Assembly: GCF_014170335.1 (NCBI RefSeq)
Contig: NZ_LZZS01000038.1
Location: 62,001-126,000, forward strand
DNA length: 64,000 nt
Source of the DNA: Achromobacter sp. UMC46
GTDB taxonomy: Bacteria; Pseudomonadota; Gammaproteobacteria; Burkholderiales; Burkholderiaceae_B
Direction of reading: 5' to 3'
Shown here: piece by piece, positions 43,160-52,403 of the stretch
Layout: every line of letters starts with the position of its first letter
Position numbering within the stretch: the stretch's first letter is position 1
Notes under the pieces: generated by a model
Databases searched by the model: none
Told to the model about the DNA's origin: nothing
The model's input: only the letters and a program-made list of their open reading frames with translations
Position numbers and translations under genes: made by a program

Positions 43160-45636
43160 GCCGCCTTTCTCCGGTTGATCTTCTCGATCCACACCAGGCA
43201 GCGCTCGATATAGTGGTCGAACTGCGCCGGATTATCGGAACGTTCCTGGAGCTTTCTCCAGTAGGGCAAGGCTTGCTCGAAGCGGTGCAGCCGCATGGCG
43301 CCGACGGCGGCCAGACGCAGGCCGATGGGGTCTTCGGGCACGAGCTGCACAATCTTCTCGCCAAGCGCCAGACGTTCGGTCGTGCTCGACGGTTCCAGAG
43401 CGCGCGCTTCGGCGTACAGGACGGTAAGGATGCGCCGCTTTTCACGGTCGACCTCGGTCATCTCCGGCCACGACTGCGCCACCCGATCCAGCAGGGTCCA
43501 CGCCCCGTGGTGATCGCCGGCAGACAGGATTTCGCGGGCGCCGCGGATGGCGCGGGGCCCAAGCCTGCCCAACTGGCGCTCGGCTTCGTCCTTGGCGCTC
43601 TGGTCGGCCGACGGATGGGCCTGGACCACCTTGTAGGCGTCGATGGCTTCACCGAACCAGCCGCCATTGAACGCCGCCCGCGCAAAGAACAACTGCGCGC
43701 TGAACGGGGCGGATTCGCTGGCGGCGGCCTGTCCCAGATGCCGCAAGGCGGTCTGCTTGTCGCCCAGCGCGTCGGCCGCCCGGCCGCGCATGGCGTCCAG
43801 CTCGGGGAAATCGACTTGGGTATCGATGGCGATATCCGTCAGGTCGATCACTTCCTTATGGTTGCCCGCCAGCAGCGCGGCCCGCACGCCCAGGCGCATG
43901 GCGCGCTCGAATGCACGCTGTGCACGGGCGCCGGTCAGCGCGTTGGGATTCAGCAGGCGATGCGCGCAGATCCGTTCAGCGGCATCACGCAGGCGTCCCT
44001 CTTCCAGCGCGCGATTGCCTTCTTCGGCCCATGCCGACGACTGCGCATGCAGCCATGCCGGGATATCTTCCTGCCCGCTGTCAGCCAGGCGGCAAGACAC
44101 CGCCAACGCCGCCGCGGCCATGATGCAACCGCGCCACGACGCTTCCTTGACGAGCTCCAGCGCATCGGCGTCCTCCAGCATCGGGGACTCGGACGCCAAG
44201 GCGCGCAGGCCCGCGCGGTCCCCGGCCAGCAGCCGGTCGCGCCACAGCACCGCGAAGCCACGGCCATACGCGGGCATCGCCGCGCGGACTTCGTGGACCC
44301 AGCGTATGGCGGCTTCCATGTCGCCGCTCGTCTGCAGCAGCGACAGCACCGTATCGGCGGCCTCCACCGCGCTCGCGTCTTCCGGCGACGAAATGCGGAA
44401 CAATTGCTTCCAGTTGCCCAGGGCCTCGTCCACGTAGCCCAGTTGGCCCGCGGACACGGCGGCGATCCGTACGATTTCGGGGGTCTCGATCTCGTCGCCC
44501 AGCAGGCCGGCCGCAAGCGAGTAGGCCACATCGAAGCGCCCCAGCTTGAACTGGTTGCGCATCAAGATCTGCTCGGCCTTGCTGCCGGTCGCCAGCGCGC
44601 CGTCGGCGCTGCCCAGCAACGCCAGCGATCCTTCGTAGTCACCCAGCTCTTCTTGAATCCGGGCGAACAACAGCACGTGGTCAGGCAGCCCGGGATGGCG
44701 GCGCAGCACGTCGCGCACGCGGCGCGATGCCTCGCGCAGGTTGCCCGCGTCCCAGATCTTTTCAATGCGCTCGACGCTGTCGTCGGCCGCGAGCTTGGGC
44801 ACGGCGGCTTGCGGCGTGGACGCGCTCATGCGCGGACGCATGAAGGTCTTGAACCAGTCGACGTACAGGCGTTCGGCGAACAGCGGCGAATAGTGCGTCA
44901 GGTCCAGCCCGCCGTCTTCCATCGCATCGGCCTGGCCGATCTTGTTCATCAGCGGCGTCGGGTCGTAGCAAGGCACGCCGATGCGCTGCGCGCTGCCGGT
45001 CACCGCCGAGATCAGCTGTTCGCGCTGTTCGATCGGCACGTTGTCGGGCGTCAAGGCGTTGACGTGGGTCACGAACACCACCTTGTCGCGGCCGAGCAGG
45101 TCGACCAGCTGGCGCATTTCCGCCTCGATCTCTTCGTCCGTCTGATCGCGCTTCACGATGCGCGACAACAGCCCGCGATCATCCGTGGAGAGGCTCTTGA
45201 AGACGGGATCCTGGTCCAGCAAGGCGCGCCGTTCGGCCAGCCGGTCAGCGTTGGCCATGGACCAGAACATCCGGGTGCGGGTACGGTCGGCGAAGAATTC
45301 GCTGAAGTAGCGCACCAGGTAGTTGGACTGGATGGGATAGCCGTCGATGGTCAGCAACTTGCGGGAAGACAGTTCGACCATGTACAGGTCGGCCGGCTTG
45401 TGCGTTCCGCGGCGAGCCTGTTCGCCGTTGGACGGGCGAAAGATCAAGCGCTGGACGTCGGCGGGAATCTCGGCTTGGCCGAACATGAACCGCGCTTGCT
45501 GCAACGCCTCGGCGCTGGTGTGCACGAATCCGTAGTTGCGCCCGAGTTGCAGTTTGATCGGGTAGCGTCCCACGGCATCGCGCAACGGCGTATGGATGCG
45601 GCAGGTGCCAATCGGAGCAGTGGTAAAGGCAGTCAT
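43156..45636 (-). CDS. tviD: TviD-like Vi biosynthesis protein, SGNH-like domain plus TPRs
   Basis: 826 residues (Salmonella TviD is about 831). Start ATG at 45636 with AGGAGAG seven bases upstream. The N-terminal ~285 residues look like an SGNH/GSCFA-type esterase-acyltransferase: IGTCRIHTPL at the start, VFVTHVN in the middle and a DLTH (DxxH) block near residue 266, where the Asp-His pair of SGNH enzymes lies. The rest is TPR repeats (HVLLFARIQEELGDYEGSLALLGSADGAL). TviD is linked to O-acetylation of Vi, which matches an SGNH-like domain. Second gene of the capsule operon, 39 bp after tviB. Confidence 0.83.
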   Translation of the reverse strand: MTAFTTAPIGTCRIHTPLRDAVGRYPIKLQLGRNYGFVHTSAEALQQARFMFGQAEIPADVQRLIFRPSNGEQARRGTHKPADLYMVELSSRKLLTIDGYPIQSNYLVRYFSEFFADRTRTRMFWSMANADRLAERRALLDQDPVFKSLSTDDRGLLSRIVKRDQTDEEIEAEMRQLVDLLGRDKVVFVTHVNALTPDNVPIEQREQLISAVTGSAQRIGVPCYDPTPLMNKIGQADAMEDGGLDLTHYSPLFAERLYVDWFKTFMRPRMSASTPQAAVPKLAADDSVERIEKIWDAGNLREASRRVRDVLRRHPGLPDHVLLFARIQEELGDYEGSLALLGSADGALATGSKAEQILMRNQFKLGRFDVAYSLAAGLLGDEIETPEIVRIAAVSAGQLGYVDEALGNWKQLFRISSPEDASAVEAADTVLSLLQTSGDMEAAIRWVHEVRAAMPAYGRGFAVLWRDRLLAGDRAGLRALASESPMLEDADALELVKEASWRGCIMAAAALAVSCRLADSGQEDIPAWLHAQSSAWAEEGNRALEEGRLRDAAERICAHRLLNPNALTGARAQRAFERAMRLGVRAALLAGNHKEVIDLTDIAIDTQVDFPELDAMRGRAADALGDKQTALRHLGQAAASESAPFSAQLFFARAAFNGGWFGEAIDAYKVVQAHPSADQSAKDEAERQLGRLGPRAIRGAREILSAGDHHGAWTLLDRVAQSWPEMTEVDREKRRILTVLYAEARALEPSSTTERLALGEKIVQLVPEDPIGLRLAAVGAMRLHRFEQALPYWRKLQERSDNPAQFDHYIERCLVWIEKINRRKAA

Positions 45637-45675
45637 TCAGGGTCTCTCCTGCAGTGATGGGTAGCGAGACCGAAC

Positions 45676-46953
45676 TTAAAGAGTCCAGTACACGAGGTCG
45701 GAGGCAAGGCGCTTGCTGTCAAGCACGGACTTCAGGTCGCACACCATGCCGCCGCTCTTGACCAGATGGGGCATGTCTTCCCAGATGGATTCCATGGTTT
45801 CGCGATGCGGAACCGCCAGGATCAGCACGTCCATGTCGCGGAATTCGCCGCGCTCGACGAGCTTGATGCCGTACTCGTGTTCCATCTGGTCCGCGTCGGC
45901 CATCGGGTCGCACGCGACCGGCGTGATGCCATAGGCGCCCAGGGCCTGGTAAAGGTCGACCACCTTGGAATTTCGGATGTCCGGGACGTTCTCTTTGAAC
46001 GTCATCCCCAGGATGCCGACACGGGTCGACGCATTCAGGCGGCCATTGCGAGCCAAGGTCTGGACAATCCGCGAGGCGACGTGGTTTGCCATGCCGTCAT
46101 TGATGCGGCGGCCCGACAGGATGACCTCGGGGTGATAGCCGAGCTCCTGCGCCTTGGACGTCAGGTAATACGGGTCGACGCCGATGCAGTGGCCGCCGAC
46201 GAGGCCAGGCGTGAACTTCAGGAAGTTCCACTTGGTGCCTGCCGCAGCCAGCACTTCCGACGTGCGGATGCCGACCAGGTCGCAGATCTTCGACATTTCG
46301 TTCATCAGCGCGATGTTGATGTCGCGCTGGGTGTTCTCAAGCACCTTGGCCGCCTCGGCCACTTTGATGCAAGAAGCGCGGTGCACGCCGGCGTCGATGA
46401 TCTTCTCGTACACGCCGGCGATGATTTCCAGCGACTCCTCGTCCTGGCCGGACACGATCTTCACGATCTTCTCCAGCGGGTGCTCGCGGTCGCCCGGATT
46501 GATCCGCTCGGGGCTGTAGCCCAGCTTGAAGTCGATGCCGCAACGCAAGCCCGACACCTTTTCCAGCTCGGGGCCGCAGATTTCCTCGGTGGCGCCGGGA
46601 TGCACGGTGGATTCGAAGACGACGATGCAGCCCGGGCGCAGCACGGGGCCGATCGACCGGCAAGCCCGCACCAGCAGCGAGAAATCGGGATTGTTCTTCT
46701 CGTCCACGGGCGTCGGCACCGCGACGACGAAGAAGTCGCAGCCTTCCAGTTCCGTCACCTGATCGGTGAATTGCATCGGAGAGGCCAGCAATACGTCGCG
46801 TTCGATTTCGCCTGTCCAGTCATCACCCTCTTTCAGCCGTGCGATTCTCCGCTTATCCACATCAAAGCCGATGACATCAAAGCGCTTGGAAAATGCGACG
46901 GCTACGGGCAGGCCGACATATCCAAGGCCACACACTGCGATTCTCTTTACCAC
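45676..46953 (-). CDS. tviB: TviB-like nucleotide-sugar dehydrogenase (UDP-N-acetylhexosamine 6-dehydrogenase)
   Basis: 425 residues from the GTG at 46953 with GAGG six bases upstream, the same length as Salmonella TviB; an in-frame GTG at 46965 has no ribosome-binding site. Converts UDP-GlcNAc (or UDP-GalNAc in the WbpO branch) to the uronic acid using NAD. Motifs: VCGLGYVGLP (dinucleotide fold), VPTPV, ESTVHPGATEE, GYSPERINPGDREH, IKVAEAAKVLENTQRDINIALMNE, GLVGGHCIGVDPYYLT (catalytic Cys) and GMTFKENVPDIRNS. First gene of the Vi-like operon. No TviC epimerase follows, which leaves the source of UDP-GalNAcA open. Confidence 0.88.
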   Translation of the reverse strand: MVKRIAVCGLGYVGLPVAVAFSKRFDVIGFDVDKRRIARLKEGDDWTGEIERDVLLASPMQFTDQVTELEGCDFFVVAVPTPVDEKNNPDFSLLVRACRSIGPVLRPGCIVVFESTVHPGATEEICGPELEKVSGLRCGIDFKLGYSPERINPGDREHPLEKIVKIVSGQDEESLEIIAGVYEKIIDAGVHRASCIKVAEAAKVLENTQRDINIALMNEMSKICDLVGIRTSEVLAAAGTKWNFLKFTPGLVGGHCIGVDPYYLTSKAQELGYHPEVILSGRRINDGMANHVASRIVQTLARNGRLNASTRVGILGMTFKENVPDIRNSKVVDLYQALGAYGITPVACDPMADADQMEHEYGIKLVERGEFRDMDVLILAVPHRETMESIWEDMPHLVKSGGMVCDLKSVLDSKRLASDLVYWTL

Positions 46954-47523
46954 GGGGGACCTCACTGTTTCGTCGTGTCGGAGACACTAGAAATCGACGT
47001 CCAACGACACGTGATCGATATGAAATCGACCGACGTTTGTCCTTGTTGGACCGACAGATTGCTTAAGATTGATTACAGCTCGATACCCAGATATACGTGT
47101 TGGGTGACGAGCCAACGAATCGTAAAGGGCCTACACAGCAAACTTCTTTCTAAAAATTTTTATTGCTGTGGAAATAAGTCGGAGAGGTCGTAATAAACCT
47201 AGGGAATCCCCTCAAATAATTACATTCATTACACAAACCGCAACATAAGCTCGCCGCGAGATTGTTAATAAATATTAAAAATGGTTTTTCTTATTTTTGT
47301 TTAATGAAAATGAAAACAGATAATACCCGCCCAGGGGATATTTATTAATGGCGCCACGGAATATAACCAATTCAAAGTCAAATCCAGGAAGCCGCCATCA
47401 TTCAGAAAGGATACCGTGTTAGGCACCCTATTCACGGCAACAACATATGTACGATTTATTCCAATGACTGCATTGAAATGCCCGCCGACGGCGATCGCGC
47501 CTGCATGCCGCAACTCTTGCGCC
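46954..47523. promoter_or_regulatory. AT-rich upstream region of the Vi-like operon
   Basis: About 570 bp with no convincing gene and much lower GC than its neighbours, especially 47100-47350 (runs such as AATAAATATTAAAAATGG). It should contain the reverse-strand promoter of the tviB operon. No JUMPstart/ops element (GGCGGTAG or its complement) was seen. The AT-rich composition resembles H-NS/MvaT-type silenced promoters of transferred capsule loci; that is an inference. Confidence 0.5.
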
Positions 47524-47546
47524 AAAAAAAAGCCGCGATTGCGGCT
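47524..47546 (-). terminator. Rho-independent terminator of the aldolase-MFS operon
   Basis: On the reverse strand: six-base stem AGCCGC / GCGGCT with loop AATC followed by a run of eight T (the A-run at 47524-47531 on the plus strand). Lies about 200 bp downstream of the MFS gene stop. It interrupts the degenerate receptor fragment, confirming that this stretch is not translated as one gene. Confidence 0.8.
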
Positions 47547-47675
47547 CTTTCCGGACTGATAGACCGCGGCCGACAGCATGAAGTCCGATCCTGGCGCCTG
47601 GTAGCGCAGGCCGGCCTCATATTGTTCGCCGCTCACCGGTTTGAAGCGCCTGCCCGTGCGGCGGCCGCAGATTGA
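47547..47675 (-). pseudogene. Remnant of a TonB-dependent siderophore receptor
   Basis: About 35-40 codons on the reverse strand read RRFKPVSGEQYEAGLRYQ then PGSDFMLSAAVYQ, a signature of the mid/late barrel of TonB-dependent siderophore receptors. It is preceded by unrelated sequence and cut by a terminator hairpin at 47524-47546. The downstream open frame to 47301 is not receptor-like. It marks a deletion or rearrangement junction between the capsule locus and the amino-acid operon. Confidence 0.5.
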
Positions 47676-47742
47676 ACTGCGGCCCTTCGGACTTTTGGCG
47701 GGTACTCCCGTTACCGGCGTTGGATCATGCGGCCACCAGGGA

Positions 47743-49059
47743 CTATCGCTGTTGGAACTCCCGGCGCGCGGTGGTCAACGAAACGATTGCCATGATCGCG
47801 ATCGCGAACAGATAGTAGCTGGGCGACAACTTGGAATCGGTAGTTGCTATCAGCCAGGTCAGGATGAACGGGGCGAAGCCGCCAAAGATCGTCACGGCGA
47901 TGTTGTAGCCCAAGGAAAGGCCGGTGGTGCGGACCTGCACCGGGAAGATCGCGGACATGAGTGCCGGCATTGGCGCAAAGTAAAACGTTGCGAGCAGGCC
48001 CAGCACGACCTGGACGAACATCAGGACGACCACCGTCGGATGGGTTACCAGCAGGTAGAACAAGGGATAGCAAAGCACGGCCGTCAGGATCGCGGCAACC
48101 GTCATGATGCGTGCGGGCCCGATGCGATCGGCGAGCGATCCGATGAAAGGCGAGCCCACAGTCATGATCACGCCCGTGACCAGCGTCGCCAGAAATCCGA
48201 TCGTGGGAGGTAATCCAAGCTGGCGAATCGAATAGGTCGGCATGTACAGCGCCAGATAGTTGCCCACCGAACCCAGGGCGACAAAGCCCACTGTCACCAA
48301 CAAGCGCATCTTCTGGCCTGCAAACATGTCGCTCAATGGCGACTCAGAGGCCGTGGCGGCGCTGAATTCCGGTGTTTCATCCATGTGGCGGCGGATGTAG
48401 TAGCCCACCGGCGCGATCAGCAGGCCGAAAATGAACGGCACGCGCCAGCCCCAGCTCTCCAGCTGCGCCTGCGTCAGCGATGCATTGAGCACCGCGCCGA
48501 ACAATGCGGCAAGCAGGATCGCCGCCCCCTGGCTGGCAACTTGCCAGCTTGAGTAGTAGGCGCGCCGGTCAGGTGCGTACTCGATGAGAAACGCCGTCGC
48601 GCTGCCAAACTCCCCGCCCGCCGAAAAGCCCTGGATGAGGCGTGCGATCAGAATGATCACCGAGGCCGCGATACCTATCTGGGCGTACGTCGGCACCAAG
48701 ACGATGATCAACGTGCCGATCATCATCAGGAAGATCGATATGGTCAGCGCCGCCTTGCGGCCCGCGCGGTCGGCATAGGTACCCAGCACGATCGCGCCCA
48801 GAGGACGCATCAGGAATGACACGCCGAACGAGGCAAGCGCAAGCAGTAACGACGCGCTTTCACTGGCGGCGGGAAAGTAAAGCTTGGCGATGATCAGCGC
48901 GAACGTGCCATAGGCGATCATGTCGAACCATTCGAGCGCATTGCCTATCGACGCCGCGATCACGGCGCGGCGCGCTTGCGCACGCCGTGTGTCGACGTCT
49001 GCTTCCTTGGCCGGGGCTGTGCTTGCAGCATCCCACACTGCATCCTTCGAGTAACTCAT
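47743..49059 (-). CDS. MHS-family (proline/betaine-like) MFS transporter
   Basis: 438 residues with 12 hydrophobic segments. Metabolite:H+ symporter features: ASIGNALEWFDMIAYGTFA, MRPLGAIVLGTYADRAGRKAAL, RLIQGFSAGGEFGSATAFLIEYAPDRRAYYSSWQ and a C-terminal half with IGSLADRIGPARIM. These carry organic acids, amino acids or betaines. Last gene of an operon with an ArgE-like deacetylase, an aminotransferase and an aldolase, so it probably imports the substrate. Followed by a strong terminator. Confidence 0.9.
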   Translation of the reverse strand: MSYSKDAVWDAASTAPAKEADVDTRRAQARRAVIAASIGNALEWFDMIAYGTFALIIAKLYFPAASESASLLLALASFGVSFLMRPLGAIVLGTYADRAGRKAALTISIFLMMIGTLIIVLVPTYAQIGIAASVIILIARLIQGFSAGGEFGSATAFLIEYAPDRRAYYSSWQVASQGAAILLAALFGAVLNASLTQAQLESWGWRVPFIFGLLIAPVGYYIRRHMDETPEFSAATASESPLSDMFAGQKMRLLVTVGFVALGSVGNYLALYMPTYSIRQLGLPPTIGFLATLVTGVIMTVGSPFIGSLADRIGPARIMTVAAILTAVLCYPLFYLLVTHPTVVVLMFVQVVLGLLATFYFAPMPALMSAIFPVQVRTTGLSLGYNIAVTIFGGFAPFILTWLIATTDSKLSPSYYLFAIAIMAIVSLTTARREFQQR

Positions 49060-49101
49060 TTTTTCCCTCTGCTTTTTTATATGGACTATCCAATAGACGC
49101 T

Positions 49102-50283
49102 TTACTCGACGATCGCCAGATGATCCGCGAGCTTCTCCATGAACTGTTCGCATAGAAGAACTTGCGACAGTGCTACATACTCGTCTGCCCGGTGCGCCTG
49201 CTGCAGATTGCCGGGACCGCAAACCACCGCGGTCATTCCCGACCTCTGGAACAGTCCGGCCTCGGTGCAATAAGCCACCTTTTCCGTGCCGCGCGAACCC
49301 GTCAATTTCTGCGCCAGCTGCGCGATCTCGGCGTGAGCTGCCGTATCGAACCCGGGCACCTCAGCCAACACTTCGAGCTCGATATCGGCCAGCGGGTTCT
49401 CTGCCTTGATCCGGTCGCGTAGCTCTCCGGTGATGAAGCGACGCAGGCCGCCAATCACGTCCGGGGCCAGCACGCCCGGGATAGTGCGGAATTCGAAATC
49501 GAACTGGCAGCGATCGGGGATTGTGTTGACCGACAGGCCGCCTGAAATAACGCCGGTGTTCGACGTGGTGTAGGGCACCTCGAAGTCCCGGTCGAACGGG
49601 CCCTGCGCGCGATGGCTGTCGGCCATGTCGCGGATATGGCAGATGGCCCGCGCTGCATATTCGATGGCATTGACGCCTTGCGGTGTCAGCGAAGAATGCG
49701 CGGCCCGCCCATGCACGGTGCATCGGTACAAATTGCTGCTTTTGTGCGCCGAGATGACGCGCATCTCCGTGGGCTCTCCCACCACGCAGCTGTCCGGTTG
49801 TACGCCCAAGCGGGCCAATTCCTGCAGCATCGCATCGGCCCCGAGGCAACCCACCTCTTCGTCATAGCTCAAGGCAAGGTGCAGCGGCACACGCAGGCGT
49901 CGCGAGGCGAACGCCGGCAACATGGCCAGCGCCACGCCAATGAACCCCTTCATGTCGCAGGTGCCGCGGCCATACAGCTTCCCTTCGCGCACTTCGGGAA
50001 CGAAAGGATCGCTGCTCCATGCCTGCCCATCGACGGGGACCACATCGGTGTGGCCGGACAGCACGACACCGCCCTGCGTGCCGCCGTCGTGCGCCGGCAG
50101 CGTGACGAAGAGGTTCGCCTTGTTCTTGTCGGCGTTGTGAATGAGGCGGGGAGCATGTCCGGCTGCCGCCAGATGATCCCGTACTGTCTCGATCAGGCCT
50201 AGATTCGAGCGCCGGCTGGTCGTGTCAAACCGGACCAGCCGTTCGATCCATTCCAGGGAGCGGGGGTGTGCAAGCGTACTCAT
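49102..50283 (-). CDS. ArgE-like acetylornithine deacetylase / M20 peptidase
   Basis: 393 residues, M20A zinc hydrolase. SGHTDVVPVDGQAWSSDPF (metal His and Asp), YGRGTCDMKGFIGVAL (bridging Asp), SYDEEVGCLGA (catalytic Glu-Glu), VGEPTEMRVISAHK and VCGPGNLQQAHRADEYV (metal His). Deacylates an N-acyl amino acid. ArgE is usual, but the operon context (transporter, aminotransferase, aldolase, Lrp regulator) suggests a catabolic N-acyl amino acid hydrolase rather than arginine biosynthesis. Confidence 0.87.
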   Translation of the reverse strand: MSTLAHPRSLEWIERLVRFDTTSRRSNLGLIETVRDHLAAAGHAPRLIHNADKNKANLFVTLPAHDGGTQGGVVLSGHTDVVPVDGQAWSSDPFVPEVREGKLYGRGTCDMKGFIGVALAMLPAFASRRLRVPLHLALSYDEEVGCLGADAMLQELARLGVQPDSCVVGEPTEMRVISAHKSSNLYRCTVHGRAAHSSLTPQGVNAIEYAARAICHIRDMADSHRAQGPFDRDFEVPYTTSNTGVISGGLSVNTIPDRCQFDFEFRTIPGVLAPDVIGGLRRFITGELRDRIKAENPLADIELEVLAEVPGFDTAAHAEIAQLAQKLTGSRGTEKVAYCTEAGLFQRSGMTAVVCGPGNLQQAHRADEYVALSQVLLCEQFMEKLADHLAIVE

Positions 50284-50295
50284 CGGTCAGCCTTC

Positions 50296-51477
50296 TCAAG
50301 CCAGGAATCGGGATAAGCGTTCGACGCCTTCGTCCAGGCGATCGTGCGCGCTCGCATAGCACCAGCGTAGATATCCTTCGCCTTCCGGCCCGAACGCCGT
50401 GCCGGGCGCGAGGCCCAGGCGGCCACCGGCCACCAGGGCCTTGCAGAAGGAAAGGCTGTCGGCAACGCCATGGATCCGAAAGAAGGTGTACATGGCGCCA
50501 GGCGCAGGGCCCGCCAACTCGACTCCCGGAACCTCCCGCAGGCGCGCTGCCAGGTGGTCGCGGGCCAGTCGCAGCCGCGCCACCGTGCGCGCAATGACCG
50601 GCTCACCTTGCTCCAGCGCGCATGTCGCGGCGCTCTGCACAAACCCGGGCGTGCACGTGTTGCTGTACTCGATCAGCTTGCCGATTTCGGGAAGCGTCGC
50701 GCGCGGCACCACCAGCCAACCTATGCGCCAGCCCGTCATCAGCCAAGCCTTTGAAAAGGAATTGCAGCTGATCACCCGGTCATTCTCGTCGGCGATATCC
50801 AGAAAGGTCGGCGCGACGGGCGTCTCGTAGTAATAGCGTTCGTACACGTCGTCGGAAATGATCCAGATGCCGTGCTTGCGGCAATGCGCGAGAACGATGC
50901 GCTGTTCCTCCTCCGACATGACCCAGCCTGTCGGATTATTCGGCGAGTTCACCAGCAGCGCCCGCACATCAGGCGTCAAGGCGGCCAGCAGCTTCTCCAT
51001 ATCGATGCGCCAACCCGTCGCGGCAAACTCGAGAGGAACCGTTGTGACGCTTGCGCCCAGCACTTTGGGCATTTCCACCAGATTGGGCCAAAGCGGCGTC
51101 ACCACGACCACATGATCGCCGTTGCCTACGATGGCTTGCACCGCTGTCATGAGCGCCGACGTTCCCGAGCTGGTGACCGCGATGTTGTCGACCTCGCGCC
51201 GGCTGTGCAGCGTGCTTACATAAGAGGCCAGGCTTTCCCGCAATGACGGCACGCCCAGTGTCTGCACGTAGAACGTCTGTCCCGACGCAATGTGCGCGAT
51301 CGCGGCGTCGCGAAAGGCTTGCGGCGTTTCTTCATCGGGCTCGCCGAACCAGAACGGCAGGACATCGGCGCGCCCGAGGCCCGCATTGGCGACTTCCCGT
51401 ATCTGCGAAGACCGCAATGCGCGCACACTCGCGCGGGCAGTCGGGCCCGCGTCTTCAAGGAATGAGTTGGAATGCAT
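50296..51477 (-). CDS. Class I/II PLP-dependent aminotransferase (AspC-like)
   Basis: 393 residues from the ATG at 51477; the longer open frame upstream overlaps the aldolase. PLP signatures: VTSSGTSALMTAVQAI, VNSPNNPTGWVMSEEE, DDVYERYYYE and the Schiff-base Lys region SCNSFSKAWLMTGWRIGWL. Transaminates an amino acid to a 2-oxo acid; the next gene encodes a 2-oxo acid aldolase, so sequential steps are plausible. Confidence 0.9.
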   Translation of the reverse strand: MHSNSFLEDAGPTARASVRALRSSQIREVANAGLGRADVLPFWFGEPDEETPQAFRDAAIAHIASGQTFYVQTLGVPSLRESLASYVSTLHSRREVDNIAVTSSGTSALMTAVQAIVGNGDHVVVVTPLWPNLVEMPKVLGASVTTVPLEFAATGWRIDMEKLLAALTPDVRALLVNSPNNPTGWVMSEEEQRIVLAHCRKHGIWIISDDVYERYYYETPVAPTFLDIADENDRVISCNSFSKAWLMTGWRIGWLVVPRATLPEIGKLIEYSNTCTPGFVQSAATCALEQGEPVIARTVARLRLARDHLAARLREVPGVELAGPAPGAMYTFFRIHGVADSLSFCKALVAGGRLGLAPGTAFGPEGEGYLRWCYASAHDRLDEGVERLSRFLA

Positions 51478-51520
51478 ACTTGTTTCGAATGGGAGGAACG
51501 GGGAGCGGTGGGCGGCCTGC

Positions 51521-52315
51521 CTACCGGGCAGCCGCTTCAAATTGCGCCAGCGCCTGGCGGGCGCCGCGAGCCAGCCACGCCACGTCGGAGTGCAAGGCAA
51601 TGAACTGCACGCCTTGCCGCCGGTATGAAGCAGCCTCTTCGACATTGTTGGAGAAAATGCCGACCGCCTTTCCGGCGGCCTTGCAGGCCCGAATGACAGT
51701 GGCCACGGCGTCCAGGACGGCCGCATGGGCCATGTCGCCCAGATGCCCAAGGCTGGCAGCCAGATCCGCGGTGCCGATAAAGAGGCAGTCCGCGGCCGGC
51801 ACCGCCGCTATCGCCTCGATATTGCGGACCGCCGTTGCCGATTCAATTTGCAGAATGGCACACGACTGCGCATTCGCGGCTTTGATGTAATGCGGATCTT
51901 GTCCGTACCTGCCGGCGCGCACCAGGCCCGCCACGCCACGGGTTCCGCCGTTGCCCTCGCACGGGAAATGCATGGACGCGATGGCCGTGCGTGCATCTTC
52001 CTCGGTATCGATATTGGGAAAGACGATCGTCTGCGCACCACAATCCATGGCGCGCTTCACCAGGACGGGATCGTTGGCGGTGACGCGCACCGCGGCGTAG
52101 GATGCGGCGCCATGCGCCCGGGCGGCATCGATGGCCTGCAATTGCGCGGCAAGATTGCTCACGTCGTTGGGCGCGTGCTCCATGTCGACCACCAGCCAGT
52201 CGAAGCCACAGTGTGCGATGGTTTCGGCGACGGCCGGGCTACCCAGCGTCAACCAGCATCCCTCTGAGGGCGCGCCAGCCAGCAATGCGCTACGGATCGG
52301 ATTCGATATTTCCAA
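51521..52315 (-). CDS. HpcH/HpaI family 2-oxo acid aldolase
   Basis: 264 residues from a TTG at 52315 with GGAG five bases upstream; there is no ATG alternative near. HpcH/HpaI TIM-barrel motifs: GCWLTLGSPAVAETIAHCGFDWLVVDMEHAPND, AMDCGAQTIVFPNIDTEEDA, ILQIESATAVRNIEAIAAVPAADCLFIGTADLA. Cleaves 4-hydroxy-2-oxo acids. First gene of the amino-acid operon and divergent from an Lrp gene, so probably Lrp-regulated. Confidence 0.9.
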   Translation of the reverse strand: MEISNPIRSALLAGAPSEGCWLTLGSPAVAETIAHCGFDWLVVDMEHAPNDVSNLAAQLQAIDAARAHGAASYAAVRVTANDPVLVKRAMDCGAQTIVFPNIDTEEDARTAIASMHFPCEGNGGTRGVAGLVRAGRYGQDPHYIKAANAQSCAILQIESATAVRNIEAIAAVPAADCLFIGTADLAASLGHLGDMAHAAVLDAVATVIRACKAAGKAVGIFSNNVEEAASYRRQGVQFIALHSDVAWLARGARQALAQFEAAAR

Positions 52316-52403
52316 GACTGCTCCATGACAATCAGACGGAGGCCCTGCCCTTCACGGTGCTGACGGCCTCTGATTCAGCCTCACAAAGATACCTGGGCTG
52401 TAT

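Noticed and set aside
43147..45657. 836-codon forward frame over tviD
   Set aside because: No recognisable domain and shadow composition; the reverse frame carries TviD-like SGNH and TPR motifs.
47171..47182. GAAATAAGTCGG near the capsule operon, resembling the Tn7-like end motif
   Set aside because: One base short of the consensus, lacks the TGAAA terminus and repeated sites, and is isolated; likely chance in an AT-rich stretch.
46954..47300. Possible JUMPstart/ops element for RfaH-controlled capsule expression
   Set aside because: The GGCGGTAG core or its complement was not found in the region.
47301..47636. 111-codon reverse frame after the MFS gene, initially read as a small protein
   Set aside because: Its first part is a TonB-receptor remnant and it runs through a rho-independent terminator at 47524-47546; the rest has no coding signature.
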